Origin: Undaria pinnatifida
Taxonomy: Eukaryota > Sar > Phaeophyceae > Laminariales > Alariaceae
DNA length: 64,000 nucleotides
Assembly (NCBI GenBank): GCA_012845835.1
Contig: JABAKD010000007.1
Span: forward strand, 7,638,066-7,702,065
Direction of reading: 5' to 3'
This document shows, piece after piece, positions 11,073 to 21,686 of this stretch. The notes under the pieces are model-generated. The model was not told where the DNA came from. It did not search any database and was given only the letters and a program-made list of their open reading frames with translations. Position numbers and translations under genes: made by a program. Within the stretch, counting starts at the first letter, position 1; each line of letters begins with the position of its first letter.

Positions 11073-12950
11073 TAGGTTTCCAGCACTACTTGCACTTTGC
11101 GTGGAAGCTCATTAAAGCTTCCGTGAAAGCTTTAACGCTTTCATGGAAGCTTCCATAGCTTCCATAAAAGCTGTCATGTAAGCTTCCATGGAAGCCTCCG
11201 TGGAAGTTTCCATGGAAAATATGGAAGATATGAAAGCTTCCACGGAGGTAATTTCCAAGGGAGCTTCCACGAAAGCTTCCGCGAAAGCTTCCATGGAAGC
11301 TTTCATGGAAACAAAGGAAGCTTTTGCGGAAGATATGGAAGCTTTCATTGAAGTATCGTCCACGGAAGCTATCATGGAATCTTCCGAGGAAGCTTCCATG
11401 GACGATATGGAAGATATGAAAGCTTGCAATGACGTAACGTCCACGGGGGCTTCTACGCAATCTTCCACGATAGCTTCCATGGAAGTAACTTCCACAAAAG
11501 CTTCCATGGAAGCTTTCATGGAAGCTTTCATGGAAGCTTTCGCGGAATTTTTGAAGGTTTCATTGAACTGACTTCCGCGGACGTGTTCATGGAAGCTTTC
11601 GTGGAAGCTTCCATTGAAGATATGGAAGATATAAAAGCTTCCACGGACGTAACTTCCACGGGAGATTCTACGAAAGCTTCTACGAAAGCTTCCACGAAAG
11701 CTTTCATGGAAGTAAGTTCCACGAAATCGTCCACGGAAGGTTTCGTGGAAGTAATGGAAGCTTTCGCGAAAGTTACGGAAGCTTTCATGGAAGCTTCCGT
11801 TGAAGCTCCCATAGAGTTCATGGAATAAATGAAAGATTGCACGGAAGTAACTTCCACGGGAGCTTCCACGAAAGCTTTCACGAACACTTCCATGGAAGTA
11901 ACTCCTACGAATGCTTCCGTGAAAGTTTAGATGGAAGTTGATGGAAGCTTTCATGGAAGTTATGGAAGATCTTATGAAAGTAACGTCCACGGAAATCTTC
12001 GTGGAAGCTTCCGTGGAAACTTTCATTGAAGCTGCTGAAGATATGCAAGCTTCCACAGAAGTAACTTCCACGGGAGCTTTCACGAAAGCTTGCACGAAAT
12101 CCTTCCATGGAAGTAACGTCCGCGAAATCGTCCGTGGAAGCGTTAATGGAAGTAATGAAAGCTTTCGCGGAAGCTATGGAAGCTTTTATGGAAATAGCGT
12201 CAAGGGTAGTCTTCATGGAAGCTTCCCTGGAAGTTTCCATGGAAGATGTGGAAGATAGAAAAGCTTTCACAGGAGTAACTGCCACGGAAGCTTTTATGGG
12301 AGCTTCTGTATGCTTCCGTGGAAGCTTCCATAGACGATATGGAAGATTTGAAAGCTTCGGTGGAAGTAAACTCAACGGGAGCTTCTACGAAAGCTTCCAC
12401 GAACGCTTCCATCGAAATAATGGAAGCTTTCATGAATGTTATTTCCATGGAAGTATAGGGTTAGGGTTAGGGTTAGGGTTAGGGTTTGGTTGCTTATGTG
12501 AAAGCTTCCGTGCAAGTTGTTTGCGTGGGAGTTGCTTCCGTGGAAACGTTCGTGAAAGCTTCCGTGGAAGTTGATTTTGTGGAAGCTTTCATGGGAGCTT
12601 CCGTGGAAGTTGTTTTCGTGAAAGCTTTCATGGAAGCTTCCGTGAAAGTTTCTTTCGTGGGAGCTTTCGTGAAAGCTTCCGTGGACGTTGCTTCCGTGGA
12701 AGGTTCCGTGGAAGTCGCTTCCGTGGAAGCTTCCGTGGAAGCATTCATGGAAGCTTCCGCGGAAGTTCCTTCCGAGAAAGCGTTGGTGGAAACTTCCGTG
12801 GAAGCTTTCATGGAAGCTTCCGTGGAGGTTGCTTCCGTGGAAGCTTCTGTGAAAGTCGTGGAAGATTCCATGGGAGCTTCCATCGCTTCCATGAAAACCT
12901 TCACGAGCTTCCAATAAAAACCCAGATAGTGCAGGTGGCCCTGGATATCA
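11073..12950. mobile_element. Foldback-like minisatellite element, copy 1
   Basis: About 1.8 kb is built from 11-15 bp variants of GGAAGCTTCCATGGAAGC, dense in AAGCTT sites and strongly self-complementary. The outer ends are not satellite: left CCAGCACTACTTGCACTTT at 11073; the right end read in reverse is CCAGGGCCACCTGCACTAT (ending near 12942), 14 of 19 bases identical. The same two ends bound the array at 47515-48350, so this is a defined element rather than a locally grown satellite. Terminal inverted repeats made of short tandem repeats are typical of Foldback elements. Long frames in all directions (up to 327 codons, rich in MEAS/KAST) follow from the stop-poor repeat. Confidence 0.65.
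12455..12486 (+). repeat. Interstitial telomere-type repeat (TTAGGG)n
   Basis: About five TTAGGG units sit inside the foldback minisatellite. They mark the switch from the left arm (CTTCCACGG-type units) to the right arm (CTTCCGTGGAAGTTG-type units). The sister element has a degenerate ATTAGGGTTGGGTT at the matching place, near 48102. Confidence 0.9.
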
Positions 12951-13215
12951 GAGCTCCCCGGGTATAGTACCACAGGTATATTCGTACCCCGGGTAGTCTT
13001 ACAGGAGTAACAAAATTCCCGGGTAAAGGTATGAAGATTTCACAGAACTTCCCCAGACGTTCCGAGCACCGGTACGGATGTGTTACAGAACTTCGTTCAG
13101 AAGTTTCGGGTATTGTGGCACGGGGGTACAGAACTCACAGAATTTCCGAGCGGGTGAAAAATATGCTATACCCGTACAGAACTCACAGAAGTTCCGAGCG
13201 GGTACGACCCAGGCT
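12950..13215. repeat. GTACGGGTA minisatellite, second array
   Basis: Units of ACAGAACTCACAGAAGTTCC with GGGTA-rich linkers match the 7390-7960 array. It directly abuts the foldback element. Confidence 0.75.
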
Positions 13216-13484
13216 ACGGTAGGGGGGTCCCCTTTTGGGCCTTTTATTTCAGTGGTTGGGGGTCACTCGCGCGAGTAACCCCTTTGTTCCTATTCAATCT
13301 AACGTTTTTTTTTATATTTTACATTGATGAAATCAATCCGCAATGAAAAGGTGATCTAAGCTGCGCCAAAAAAAGTGCCCGAACTGTTTTTATCCGTGAT
13401 GTACAGAGTCACTCGTGCAACTGGCTCAAACACACCAGTGAAAATGAGGGTCTACAAAACATACTGTATCCGTACCCCGGCGTT
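13216..13484. other. No recognisable feature
   Basis: Anonymous sequence between two blocks of the same minisatellite. No gene or repeat seen. Confidence 0.4.
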
Positions 13485-13690
13485 TGAAGCCACTGGCGTA
13501 CAGGACTTCTAGAAGTTCCAGGTACACGAATGTATGTCGTACAGACCTTCCAGAAGTTCAGGGTATGCGTACGAATGCCAAACAGAATATACAGAAGTTC
13601 TTTGTAGAGTAAATTCTACGGGGTATATGCCCCGGGTACGGTTTGTACGTACCCTACAGAACACAACTTTGCATGTTATGTTCGGTAAAA
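13485..13690. repeat. GTACGGGTA minisatellite, third array
   Basis: Degenerate units with CAGAAGTTC and GGGTATGCGTACGAATG. The segment AATATACAGAAGTTCTTTGTAGAGTA parallels the block at 7755-7785 of the first array. Confidence 0.65.
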
Positions 13691-13925
13691 CGTACACAGT
13701 TTTCGCGTGGCTTGCTCCCCCCAGCATGACAGCGTTTCTCGCTCGCAACGAGGAGTGGACTAAGGTTTCACCCGTCGCCCCCGCCCTGAGTGAGGACGGG
13801 CGGCTACGTACCGCGAAACATGGACATTAAGCAAGTTACCATGGAGGTTCGTAGCACTGTTTGGGAAATCGATTATCCCTACTAACATCGCCCTTTGAAC
13901 AACATTCCAAAATTGTAAAGGTATC

Positions 13926-14208
13926 GGTTGCCCTGGTGGTCTCGTGGTTGCCCTTGAGTACTTCTAGCGTTGGTCCTTGAGTTCCATTCCCACCGTGGTG
14001 AGATTTTTCTATATTTGAAAAAATGCAAAACAGAAAAAAACAATGGACTGCTGATAGCGCCTAGGAGCGTGGGTAGGTACAATTCGACGCACTCGAGTCG
14101 ACGACGGAGGAAAATGCTGAGTTCTTCTAGCAAAACAAAATGAAGGCACGTACCGTGGTAGGAACGGGAGACGAGGGCCCGCTAGGCGGCCCCGGATCTG
14201 AGTTACTA
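13926..14208 (+). repeat. tRNA-derived SINE-like repeat, family A, copy 1
   Basis: The tRNA-like head has an A box in CTGGTGGTCTCGTGGTTG (13933) and a B box in GAGTTCCATTCCCACCG (13979). The body has TAGGTACAATTCGACGC, ATGAAGGCACGT and ends CCCCGGATCTGAGTTACT. The whole roughly 280-bp unit recurs at 25253-25530; head-only copies lie at 14448-14575 and 47275-47400. Confidence 0.75.
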
Positions 14209-14440
14209 AACAGCGGTAGTAGTAGCAGTGTATGTTGTCCTCACATTAAACCGTTGTTTCTACTCAACGACATCATCAGCACACCCGGTGTTCGTGACGA
14301 TTCTTCATCCTTGTGAGATACAAATATTGTGATTACAGACTGCGGTGAGAACAGCAGTCTGTGTTGTGTTCACGTTAGACCGTCATTGCTAGCCAAGGAC
14401 ATCAGTTTCACCAGAGCTTGTTGGAGGAAAATGATGTACA
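14209..14440. repeat. Diverged duplication, period about 130 bp
   Basis: Two related stretches start at about 14228 and 14360: AGCAGTGTATGTTGTCCTCACATTA and AGCAGTCTGTGTTGTGTTCACGTTA types, each followed by AGACCGT/AAACCGT and a GACATCA block. No gene seen. Confidence 0.45.
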
Positions 14441-14447
14441 ACGTGGT

Positions 14448-14575
14448 CGGTCGCTCCGGTGGTCTGTCTATAGTGGTTACGCTCGAATGATGCTAACAAC
14501 GTTGATGGTCCTGGAGTTCGATTCCCACCGCCGTGAGATTTCGACTAATTTTGCCAATATCCAATACCCGACGAA
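14448..14575 (+). repeat. Family A SINE-like repeat, truncated copy
   Basis: The head has TATAGTGGTTACGCTCG (A box) and GGAGTTCGATTCCCACCG (B box, 14513). It is cut off at 14575, where a GTE copy begins. Confidence 0.65.
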
Positions 14576-15715
14576 CCAGCTGCAGGGAGCCCCCTTCCCC
14601 CCTTCTCTCATCCCCCCTCCCTCCCTCCCCCTATCCCCCCGTCCCCCCCTTCCACCCTCCCACCTACCCCCCCTCCCCCCAACCCCCCCCTTCCACCCTC
14701 CCCCCCTCCTCCCCTCCCCCCTCCCGCCCCCCTTTTGATCAAAATCAGGCCCCCGCATCCTCAAAAACTTCGCCCTCCCCTCACCGGATATTCGACTTAC
14801 AGGATTCACTTGATAAACTCAAAAACTGATTTTATAGTTTCCGCGCACAGACTGACTACCATCACCCTGTTGACCCTGATAGCTACACCGTAGTTGCAAG
14901 GGGAGTCGCCGACCTATATATCCTTCATGAGGACGCACTACCCGTAATACTCGCGATCGGAGTATCACACACAGGTTGCAAAAGATGAGTTGCGGCAAAA
15001 TCTTCGACCTCACAGCTGGTGCGAGTTTATAATTTCATAATGTCACAGCTGGAATGTATCTTTATTCCTATCATATTGTTAAAAATACACTCCAGCTATG
15101 AGAGGTCGAATATTTTGTCGAAACTGACATTATATGAAGACCCTGAGAACATCCAGGGGAGTCACCGACGATTAATTCTCGTCAAGATGAAACACTCTAG
15201 ACGCGCGAACGACCTTCTGTAAATATTGTGTAACTACCGTATATTGGTGAAACATTGACGTACAACGCAGCTTGCAAAGCTGAGTGCCAACCACTCAATC
15301 GGTCGTACACCCACCGTCGGCATCTCTGAGTGGCCGGGTGGAAGGGAGGAGGGGGGGGGAGGGGGGGGGGAGGGGAGGGGGGGGCAGATCAATCTGTGCG
15401 TAGAAACTACAAATCTTATCCCGTAAGTCGTATAGCCAGTGAGGAGAGGGCGGTTCGAGTGGGTGGGGGCGGGGGGGGGGGGGGGGGCGAAAGCGTTTTT
15501 TAACAACGTCTTCAGGTCGCGTAGATGTAGGTGTTTGCTATACGCGTGGTTCTAGGTCTTGGCCACGGTGCGGGTGGTGGGGAAGAAAGGGGGCGTTGGG
15601 GGGGGGGGGGTAAATTGCAGCAGAGGCATGGATGGGTCTAGAAAGTTAATGAGGTGATATCAAGTGCGTGGAAGTGTTTATTACTCTGGTAGATTTGTGA
15701 TATGCGGAAGCATCA
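14576..15715. mobile_element. GTE family, diverged inverted dimer
   Basis: A minus-oriented arm (14576-15035, C tracts at 14600-14730, head at 14820-15030) faces a plus-oriented head fragment (15076-15145). Plus-oriented internal units follow with G tracts at 15345-15385, 15470-15487 and 15598-15611. The centre holds TCACAGCTGGAATGTATC then AAAATACACTCCAGCTATGA, the head-to-head arrangement seen at three other loci. Anonymous sequence separates the plus head from the plus units, so the right arm is damaged. Confidence 0.7.
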
Positions 15716-16055
15716 TTGATGTGTGCTTCGAGGTTTCGTGGGGTGGAATGTTGTCTCACGGAAGCTGTCGGTGATGATAAGGATACGGACCCGGGTTTTG
15801 ATGGAGGCATACTGCCCGGATATATGGCCGACGGGAGTCCGTGCCAAATTGGTACGGCTCACCCGTGTGTGTACGAAGTGCGTGACATACTGGTACCGCT
15901 TCTTTATGGCGTATGTGAAGCCTCTGACAATCAGGTAATTGCTCCTGTGTGTTCGTTAGTGGCACGACATATTCTACTCCTGCTTTTTTCCGCAACTACT
16001 GGTATAACCGCGCTTGTACGTAGTGCAAGCGTTCAACAACGTGTCGGTTTGTTAT

Positions 16056-16355
16056 TGTATCAAAGCCTGATTGGGATATTATTCGTGGGCTGTGAAACCG
16101 TAACGCATCTTTGGAGATGCTGCGGAACCAGGTTGATTCCCCGAGAAATAATAATAAAGTTGTATGTGGCCTCTAATCGCTTATGATTGGGGTCACCACG
16201 TGGCTGGGGGGGATAGCCCCACAGCTGCACTTCCAACCCTACATTTTATCTCTCTTCCTAGCTAGATGGCTATCCGGATAACGGGACTACTGTCTCTGCG
16301 AGCGAGTCCGTGACATTAACACCTGGGTTCATCGATCATGCTAGCAAGATCGTAC
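16056..16355 (+). repeat. Left LTR of the Copia-type element
   Basis: Starts TGTATCAAAGCCTGATTGGG. It shares GAAACCGTAACGCATCTT, GATTGGGGTCACCACGTGGC and GGATGGCT/AGATGGCT blocks with 21687-21985. It contains an imperfect hairpin GCATCTTTGGAGATGC. The right boundary is approximate; no clear primer-binding site was found. Confidence 0.7.
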
Positions 16356-16386
16356 GACCAGATAACCGGTCCTAGGGGCTAGGGAA

Positions 16387-17460
16387 ATGGATTCCAATAT
16401 CGAAGCGAGTCTCCCAGAAGAAGAGCGCCGTCGTCTTCATGCGGAATTCGACGGTGCTGTATTGGCAGTTAGACGCGAGGAAGCTGCTCGGATGGATGAA
16501 GAACCACCCCACGACCACGGAGACCAGCCGAAGGGGAGCGCCGTTCAGTCAACCGAGAATCCCACGAATGTCCCAGCACGAACACAGCAGCATGAATGGG
16601 CAACAGGCCCACTGCCAGGCAGTATCGTATCATCAGTAGCATTAGACTTAGAGTGTCCGATGGAATGTTCAAAAATGGAAAGGAGGTTCAGATTGATTCT
16701 ACGATAGCCCCCCCCCAAACCGGCGATTTTCTTAAACGAACGCGTCGTGGCGCTGCTCGATACGAGGAAGGATGCTATGAAAAGTATATATTCACATATC
16801 TTCTTGTTCGCGCAGGGCTATCGACCGATGACGTCGGGGTGGCGAAGGGCACCGTATTCCAGGAGATACGGCCGTCGGCTGGTTTCAAAACCGGCGATTT
16901 CGTTAAAGAAAATTTGGGGGGGCTACCGTAGAATGACTCTTCAACAAACGGTAATGGCGTTTGTAAAAACCAGTTTCTTGCTCAGCGTGGGGAGGAGGGT
17001 TGCCTAGACGCGTTAGACGCGTTAGAGAGGGATGCATCTGTCAAGGTATCGTCTGCAGGAGTTAGACCAGAGGCGCTACACAGGGAATTTGGGGAGGAGG
17101 CTGTAGCCAGGGAACGTGTTGCTTGGAAGATATTCATAAACCACATTTCGTACCCGACCAGTCTGAACCTGATCCTCGGAGCTGGTTTACCCAGCGACGG
17201 TTGGTGCATATTTATGAAATACTTTGTTCATAGGCCGCCGCTGACAAGGCTAAGCTCACTCAATCGTCGTATAGCCTACGGATGAAGAAACACGAACCCC
17301 CCAACGAGTATTTTGTGCGCGGTAGTGTACTGAGAAGTCATCTTGCACTGCATGGGGTGGCATTCTCTGATGTTGACGCCAACAACTTTTTTGCCCGTAA
17401 TATCTTCCGTGTTTTCAGAGTTCAAAAGAGCTTTCGCTTTCGAATGCAGATTTGACAAGC
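16387..17460 (+). pseudogene. gag-like polyprotein remnant
   Basis: The ATG at 16387 opens a frame (MDSNIEASLPEEERRRLH) that stops at 16707. The gag-like reading then moves through other frames: RRIAYG-type residues near 17275 are followed, in another frame, by HEPPNEYFVRGSVLRSHLAL and GVAFSDVDANNFFARNI (17280-17410). The EPPxEYFxR...L motif is the kind found in Copia gag proteins, which form the particle that packages element RNA. At least three frame changes break it. No zinc knuckle was found. The region up to about 18520 (Gln/Pro/Ser/Thr-rich) probably encoded the gag C-terminus. Confidence 0.5.
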
Positions 17461-18527
17461 AAAGTACTCAAAGATGTGGTGATAAGTGCACACGGGGAAA
17501 TGTAGATGGCGAGTGAGGTGGAGAAGAGGACCGGGACGGGACAGGCTCTCGTTGCTGCCAACTGGCCTGGTCGGGGAGACGGGGGTGACCAAAATGGCTG
17601 GAGCGGGGACGAGGAGGCCGTGAAAAAAGCAGGAGGAACGTGATCAAGGGCGGACAGCACTAACAGCAGCATGCAAGCGGTCGCGGGCGTGGGGGTTAGG
17701 AACGAAGCGCTACAACAGTGGGGAGCTAGAGGTGGAGGAGCCGGCGGCAGGGGAGGCTGCGGAAGGTAAGTCGGTGGGCGTGCGCCAGCGGTCGGGGGCA
17801 GGGGGGGAGTCTTGTCATCGTATCCCCACGCCCGCGGCGGATACCATTATCACAGATACCTGCCGAATCTTCCCCGTCCTTTTGGTAACCAGCCACCGAT
17901 ACATGGGGCTTTGACCCTCGCAAATGATGCGAAACCTGCAACAAGGGGGGGCACACGCATCAGGTTTGCGCGTGGCGAGTGCATCCAGGATACCCGATCC
18001 CCCCCCCGGTACCCGCCAGACCTACGCCATCTTGCCCGAGGCGTACCGCCCACGGCCCGCCGGGCTACCACCAGCGGTGGCCCCACTCGTACGGTCAATC
18101 AAATGTCGCCTGCGACGCCACCCATGGCAATGCTTTGCTCGCCTATAGTGCCGACGCTATCGCCGTCGCCGAGTACGATATCAACTTTACTGACGACAAC
18201 GACCTCCACTACGAATAGGAGCAACAGCCACCGCAGCTGGGGCACTACTACGAGCAACAACCACGGCCGCCGTCCCAGTACCAGCAGCACTTGGGGTCCC
18301 ACTACGAGCAACTGCTACCTCGGCCGGCGCACTACCAGCAGCAGATGGCACCTTACGGGCAGCAGCCTCCACCGTCACCATTCCAGCGTCATCAGCACCC
18401 TTCAAGCCACCCCTCTTCCTTTTGCCCTGCTCGCGGAACATTGTTGTCTCCTCAGGCCGGTGTGCATCTACTGATGGCACGCTCGGTGCCATAAGCCAAG
18501 TCTGATTTTTCCTGTGATACAACTATA
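17461..18527 (+). pseudogene. Low-complexity gag C-terminal region of the Copia element
   Basis: Competing frames are Pro/Ser/Thr-rich (220 codons, 17812-18474) and Gln/Pro/Tyr-rich (HYEQQPRPPSQYQQHLGSHY near 18250). By position, between gag motifs and protease, this is the disordered end of gag. I cannot tell which frame was translated. Confidence 0.35.
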
Positions 18528-19091
18528 GTGAGCGGGAATGGAATAGGACTTGCCAGCCAGTCGCATAGTGTGACTGCTGTAGTGGCGCGTGAGGTAGGAC
18601 CGCAAGGCAGTGAGCGTTGGGCTGCCGACCACGGAGCCACGAACCATGTCACTGACGATCCACGCAAAGTGTATGGTTGGGTCGCGATTCCTCCTGGTAA
18701 GGAGACGGTGTTGGTTGGGGATGGAAGATCAATGCGAGTGCTAGGTGTATGTAACTTGAACCTCAGAATTCACTCAAAAACCGACTTTCATGTCAAATTT
18801 CGCGAGGTATACGTCACGGATGGTATCGGGTTTAACCTGTTTTCATTGAGTGATGCCCAAGCACGTCAGATAATCACTCTAGACAAGGATGGCGCACGTC
18901 GGTTTGATGGGCGTTTGAACTTCCCGCGTGACTTAACTGGATCATCTTTGTTCGCGACCCCCATCGACCCAACGCCAAGTACGAAACTTACTGCTGTACC
19001 TGCCTTGTCTGGTGCCCCCCCCCCCCCCTCTTCTCTGAGGTTGGTGTGCCTGGTGTCGAGCCCCCCCCCGCCCCGCTTTTCGTATAGATAG
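18528..19091 (+). pseudogene. Copia-type aspartic protease remnant
   Basis: Around codons 30-110 it reads RWAADHGATNHVTDDPRKVY, then VGDGRSMRVLGVC and FNLFSLSDAQARQI. This is the order of Copia proteases (W-x-x-DSGATxH, VGDG, G-x-G, NLxSxxxA), which cut the gag-pol polyprotein. The active-site triplet reads DHG instead of the usual D-S/T-G, so the enzyme is probably inactive unless that base is an error. No ATG starts the frame (GTG at 18528); it would have been part of a polyprotein. It ends in a poly-C-driven Pro-rich run after 19015. Confidence 0.75.
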
Positions 19092-19289
19092 GGCAGGGCC
19101 CTCGGTTTTCGGATCCCACCCCCTTTGCCACCATAGTGTAGAAGGGGTCGTGCTTGCGGGCAATGGTTTCCCGCCGGTCGTTAGATACGTAATTCCTACC
19201 GATTCAAGTTATCTGCCCACCGTCTGTGGTACCTGCGGTATCTGGTTTCCCCCCCCCTGGGTTCAGCTGAAGCACGTGTAGGACCATCG

Positions 19290-20240
19290 GTGAAGTGCGC
19301 TCATAAGGCGTCTACTGTGAGTCCCCCCAGAGTACAGCCAAGAGCGGTAAGGGTCGGACCTCTTGCCGCTGTCGCGAGCGTGCAGAACACAGAGATGAGC
19401 GTTTTCACAGATGCTAGACTAGTGGATGGTCAAGATGACACTTTGTACACGGACTTTTTCCCAGCCACCCTTAATGGTGCGGCGCAGCGCAAGCTCTTTC
19501 AGAGACGGACTGGCATGAAATTTTCGTTGGAAACGCAGGATGAATCTGCTGCTGCTGTACTCGCTTCGGGTATACGCCCATTTGCTGTTGGAAAACCCAC
19601 CAAGAGTATGGGCATTAACCATTTTCACGTCTCCTCGCTGGTTGAGGCAAACGGCTCAGCAGCATGGTGTGACATTGACGAGAGTGCTGCAGCCGTGTGG
19701 TGGGTGTCTGGGGGCAAAGGGGTTGCGGGCTGGGGTGCCGCGGAGGACGACATCGCGTGCGGGGAAGCCTATGCAGACGGTGCATATACCGACCTGGCTG
19801 GCCCCTACGAGGGGTCCGTGAGCAGATCCGTCTACCTGATTATGTTCGTCGACAGCGCCTCGAGATGAATGCGGCCGTACGGGATGATAAAGAAGGCAGA
19901 GACCACCACGTACGTGCGAACATTCGTCGCCGACATGAACAGCATGAGGCGGCCGCACTGCCTCTGTACGTACAACGGTGGAGAATTCGCCAGCCGCGAC
20001 TACGTGAAATTTTGCGACTCCGCGGGGATCCGCCGTGAATGCACGGCCCCGGGTAAGTCGAAACAGAACGCGGTTGTCTAAAGCGCGATCTGGCGAGCCA
20101 TGAAGGGTGATCATGAGGCCCGTCGCGAGATCCGGCGAATGTTCCCCGGAGTCGACCTGGCGCGCATCCCCAACCCCGGCGCCAAAGGTAACAGTTGTGT
20201 GGCCGGAGGCTGTTCTTTAGGCTGCGGACCGGTTAAACCG
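19290..20240 (+). pseudogene. Copia-type integrase remnant
   Basis: Integrase inserts element DNA into the chromosome. The core begins YTDLAGPYEGSVSRSVYLIM (about 19785), giving the first Asp of the DDE triad, followed by FVDSASR. After a frame break it reads TYNGGEFASRDYVKFCDSAG (about 19965), where families normally have TDNGGEF, so the second Asp is Tyr. Then comes APGKSKQNAVV, a TAA stop at the place of the catalytic Glu, and SAIWRAMKG. Two of three catalytic residues are thus lost, and at least one frameshift (near 19867) is present. The reading fades after PNPGAKGNSCVAGG near 20200. Confidence 0.75.
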
Positions 20241-20329
20241 ATCGGCGACCAAGTACTACACAGAGTGGCGTTCGCCGTACGAGTTTTTTTTTCTCGCGAC
20301 TACCGGCTCTGCAGGTGGTGCCGTTTTTT

Positions 20330-20705
20330 CAGGAGGGGGGGGGGTTGGGGCGGGGGGGGGGCGTGTGCGGCAGCTCAATCTGTGCGTGGAAACTATACAT
20401 TATTACGAGGGGATAAATGTGACGATTTTGGAAAGAATGCATCAGTTTATCATGTATATCCTGGGGTAAGTCGTACAATCAGTGAGTAGAGAGAGGGCGG
20501 AGTGTTCAAGGGGGTGGGGTTGGGATGGGTTGGGGGGGTTTTGGAGAGGTGGGGGGTGGGGGCGGGGGGGGGGGGGGGGGGGGGGGGGGGGAAGGAAGGG
20601 TTTTAGGTGAGCGGTTTGTTATACGTGTGGTGCTAGGTCTAGGCGATGGTGCGGGTGGTGGGGAAGAAGGGGGCGTTCGGGGCGGGGGGGGGGGGGGGGA
20701 GAATG
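20330..20705 (+). mobile_element. GTE fragment inside the Copia element
   Basis: Contains CAATCTGTGCGTGGAAACTA, TATATCCTGGGGTAAGTCGT, a 28-nt G run at 20564-20591, GTGGTGCTAGGTCTAGGCGA and a second G tract near 20682-20699. The head is missing. It lies where reverse transcriptase would be expected, so it inserted there or replaced the segment. Confidence 0.8.
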
Positions 20706-20880
20706 ATGAAATTCGATATTTCGATGGAAGTATACTAAATTTGGGCGAAGAGTATGGGCTGTTTTCGACAGTATTGATCATAAAATTTGCGATTTTAAAT
20801 CTTGATTTCAGTATTGAATTTTGCTTGGCGGTTTGAATGGGCGTTATCATGACTGTGTTACAAGCAGGGGGAATGTTGGT

Positions 20881-20889
<9 letters not shown>

Positions 20890-20912
<23 letters not shown>

Positions 20913-21420
20913 CTCACATTAAGTCGCATAATCAAAGTCCGTGGTCGCAGGACAGGCTCCAGTCGCTCTGAAATCGGGGAATATCCGAGGGAAAAAACAC
21001 AAACAAACCAAACGTGGTACACGCATAGATAGTCTGTACCACATCTAGCGCAATTAATGCCTCTACCAGAAACATATAAAAAGTGAAATCGGGAGTCAAC
21101 TTAAGATGTGCCGGGTCCATACTGGCGCATACGTCTCACTACTCGTGCCTGGAAAAACCGACTATACCGCTTGGGACCCAAGAAAGACACAACGTATATA
21201 TTGCACGTAGCACCACCTATCGCTACGCATACGCACGACAGACGCAAGTCAATTAGAATAAAAGAAAACAAGAAAAGAAAAAAAGATACAGGGAAGGAAA
21301 GAAAAGACAAGAAGGCGAAGAATCGAAAAACAAAAGGAGCGAAAAGAAATGACTAGAGAAACGCAAGAAAAGACAACACAAGAATGATGAGGAAGCAAGG
21401 AAAAAAAAATAAAAAAATCT
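20890..21420 (+). repeat. Dispersed repeat family R2, copy 1
   Basis: Shares TTGTTCTCACATTAA, AGTCCGTGGTC, ACATATAAA, GTGCCGGGTCCATAC and ACGCAAGTCAATT with minus-strand copies at 24715-25145 and 54945-55280. A conserved TATA-like ACATATAAA sits mid-element (about 21072), and the unit ends in a long purine-rich tail (21257-21420). TATA plus tail suggests a solo LTR or a retroposed unit. The frames in it are not conserved. Confidence 0.65.
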
Positions 21421-21686
21421 CATACTAGCAAAGACTAAATACGGCATTGGGCTCATAGAGGGTATCAAGTGCGTCATCAACGGCACTGACTGGGCAGAAA
21501 ACGCAACCTGGCGAAGAAGTCAGGGCGGTCTTACGTCATCTAGTGACCGCCATTGGATCGCCCACAAATTTCAAGACGATGATGGCCAGACCCAGACTTC
21601 AGTCTCTTGGGCATGACGCCCCCCCCCCGCCGTCTTCCCCCCTTTCTTTCCCCCTTCCCTCCCTCCCCCCCTCCTATCTTCCTGCT
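21421..21686. other. No recognisable gene; C-rich tract
   Basis: Anonymous DNA with a pyrimidine tract at 21617-21680, just before the right LTR. Confidence 0.4.

Noticed and set aside
11112-12915. Long Met/Glu/Ala/Ser- or Phe/His/Gly-rich ORFs (up to 327 codons) on both strands
   Set aside because: They come from a GGAAGCTTCC-type minisatellite that lacks stop codons in most frames; all frames are equally open, so there is no evidence for coding.
13926-13996. True tRNA genes at the A/B-box sites
   Set aside because: No acceptor-stem pairing is seen and a shared non-tRNA body follows, so these are SINE-like repeats.
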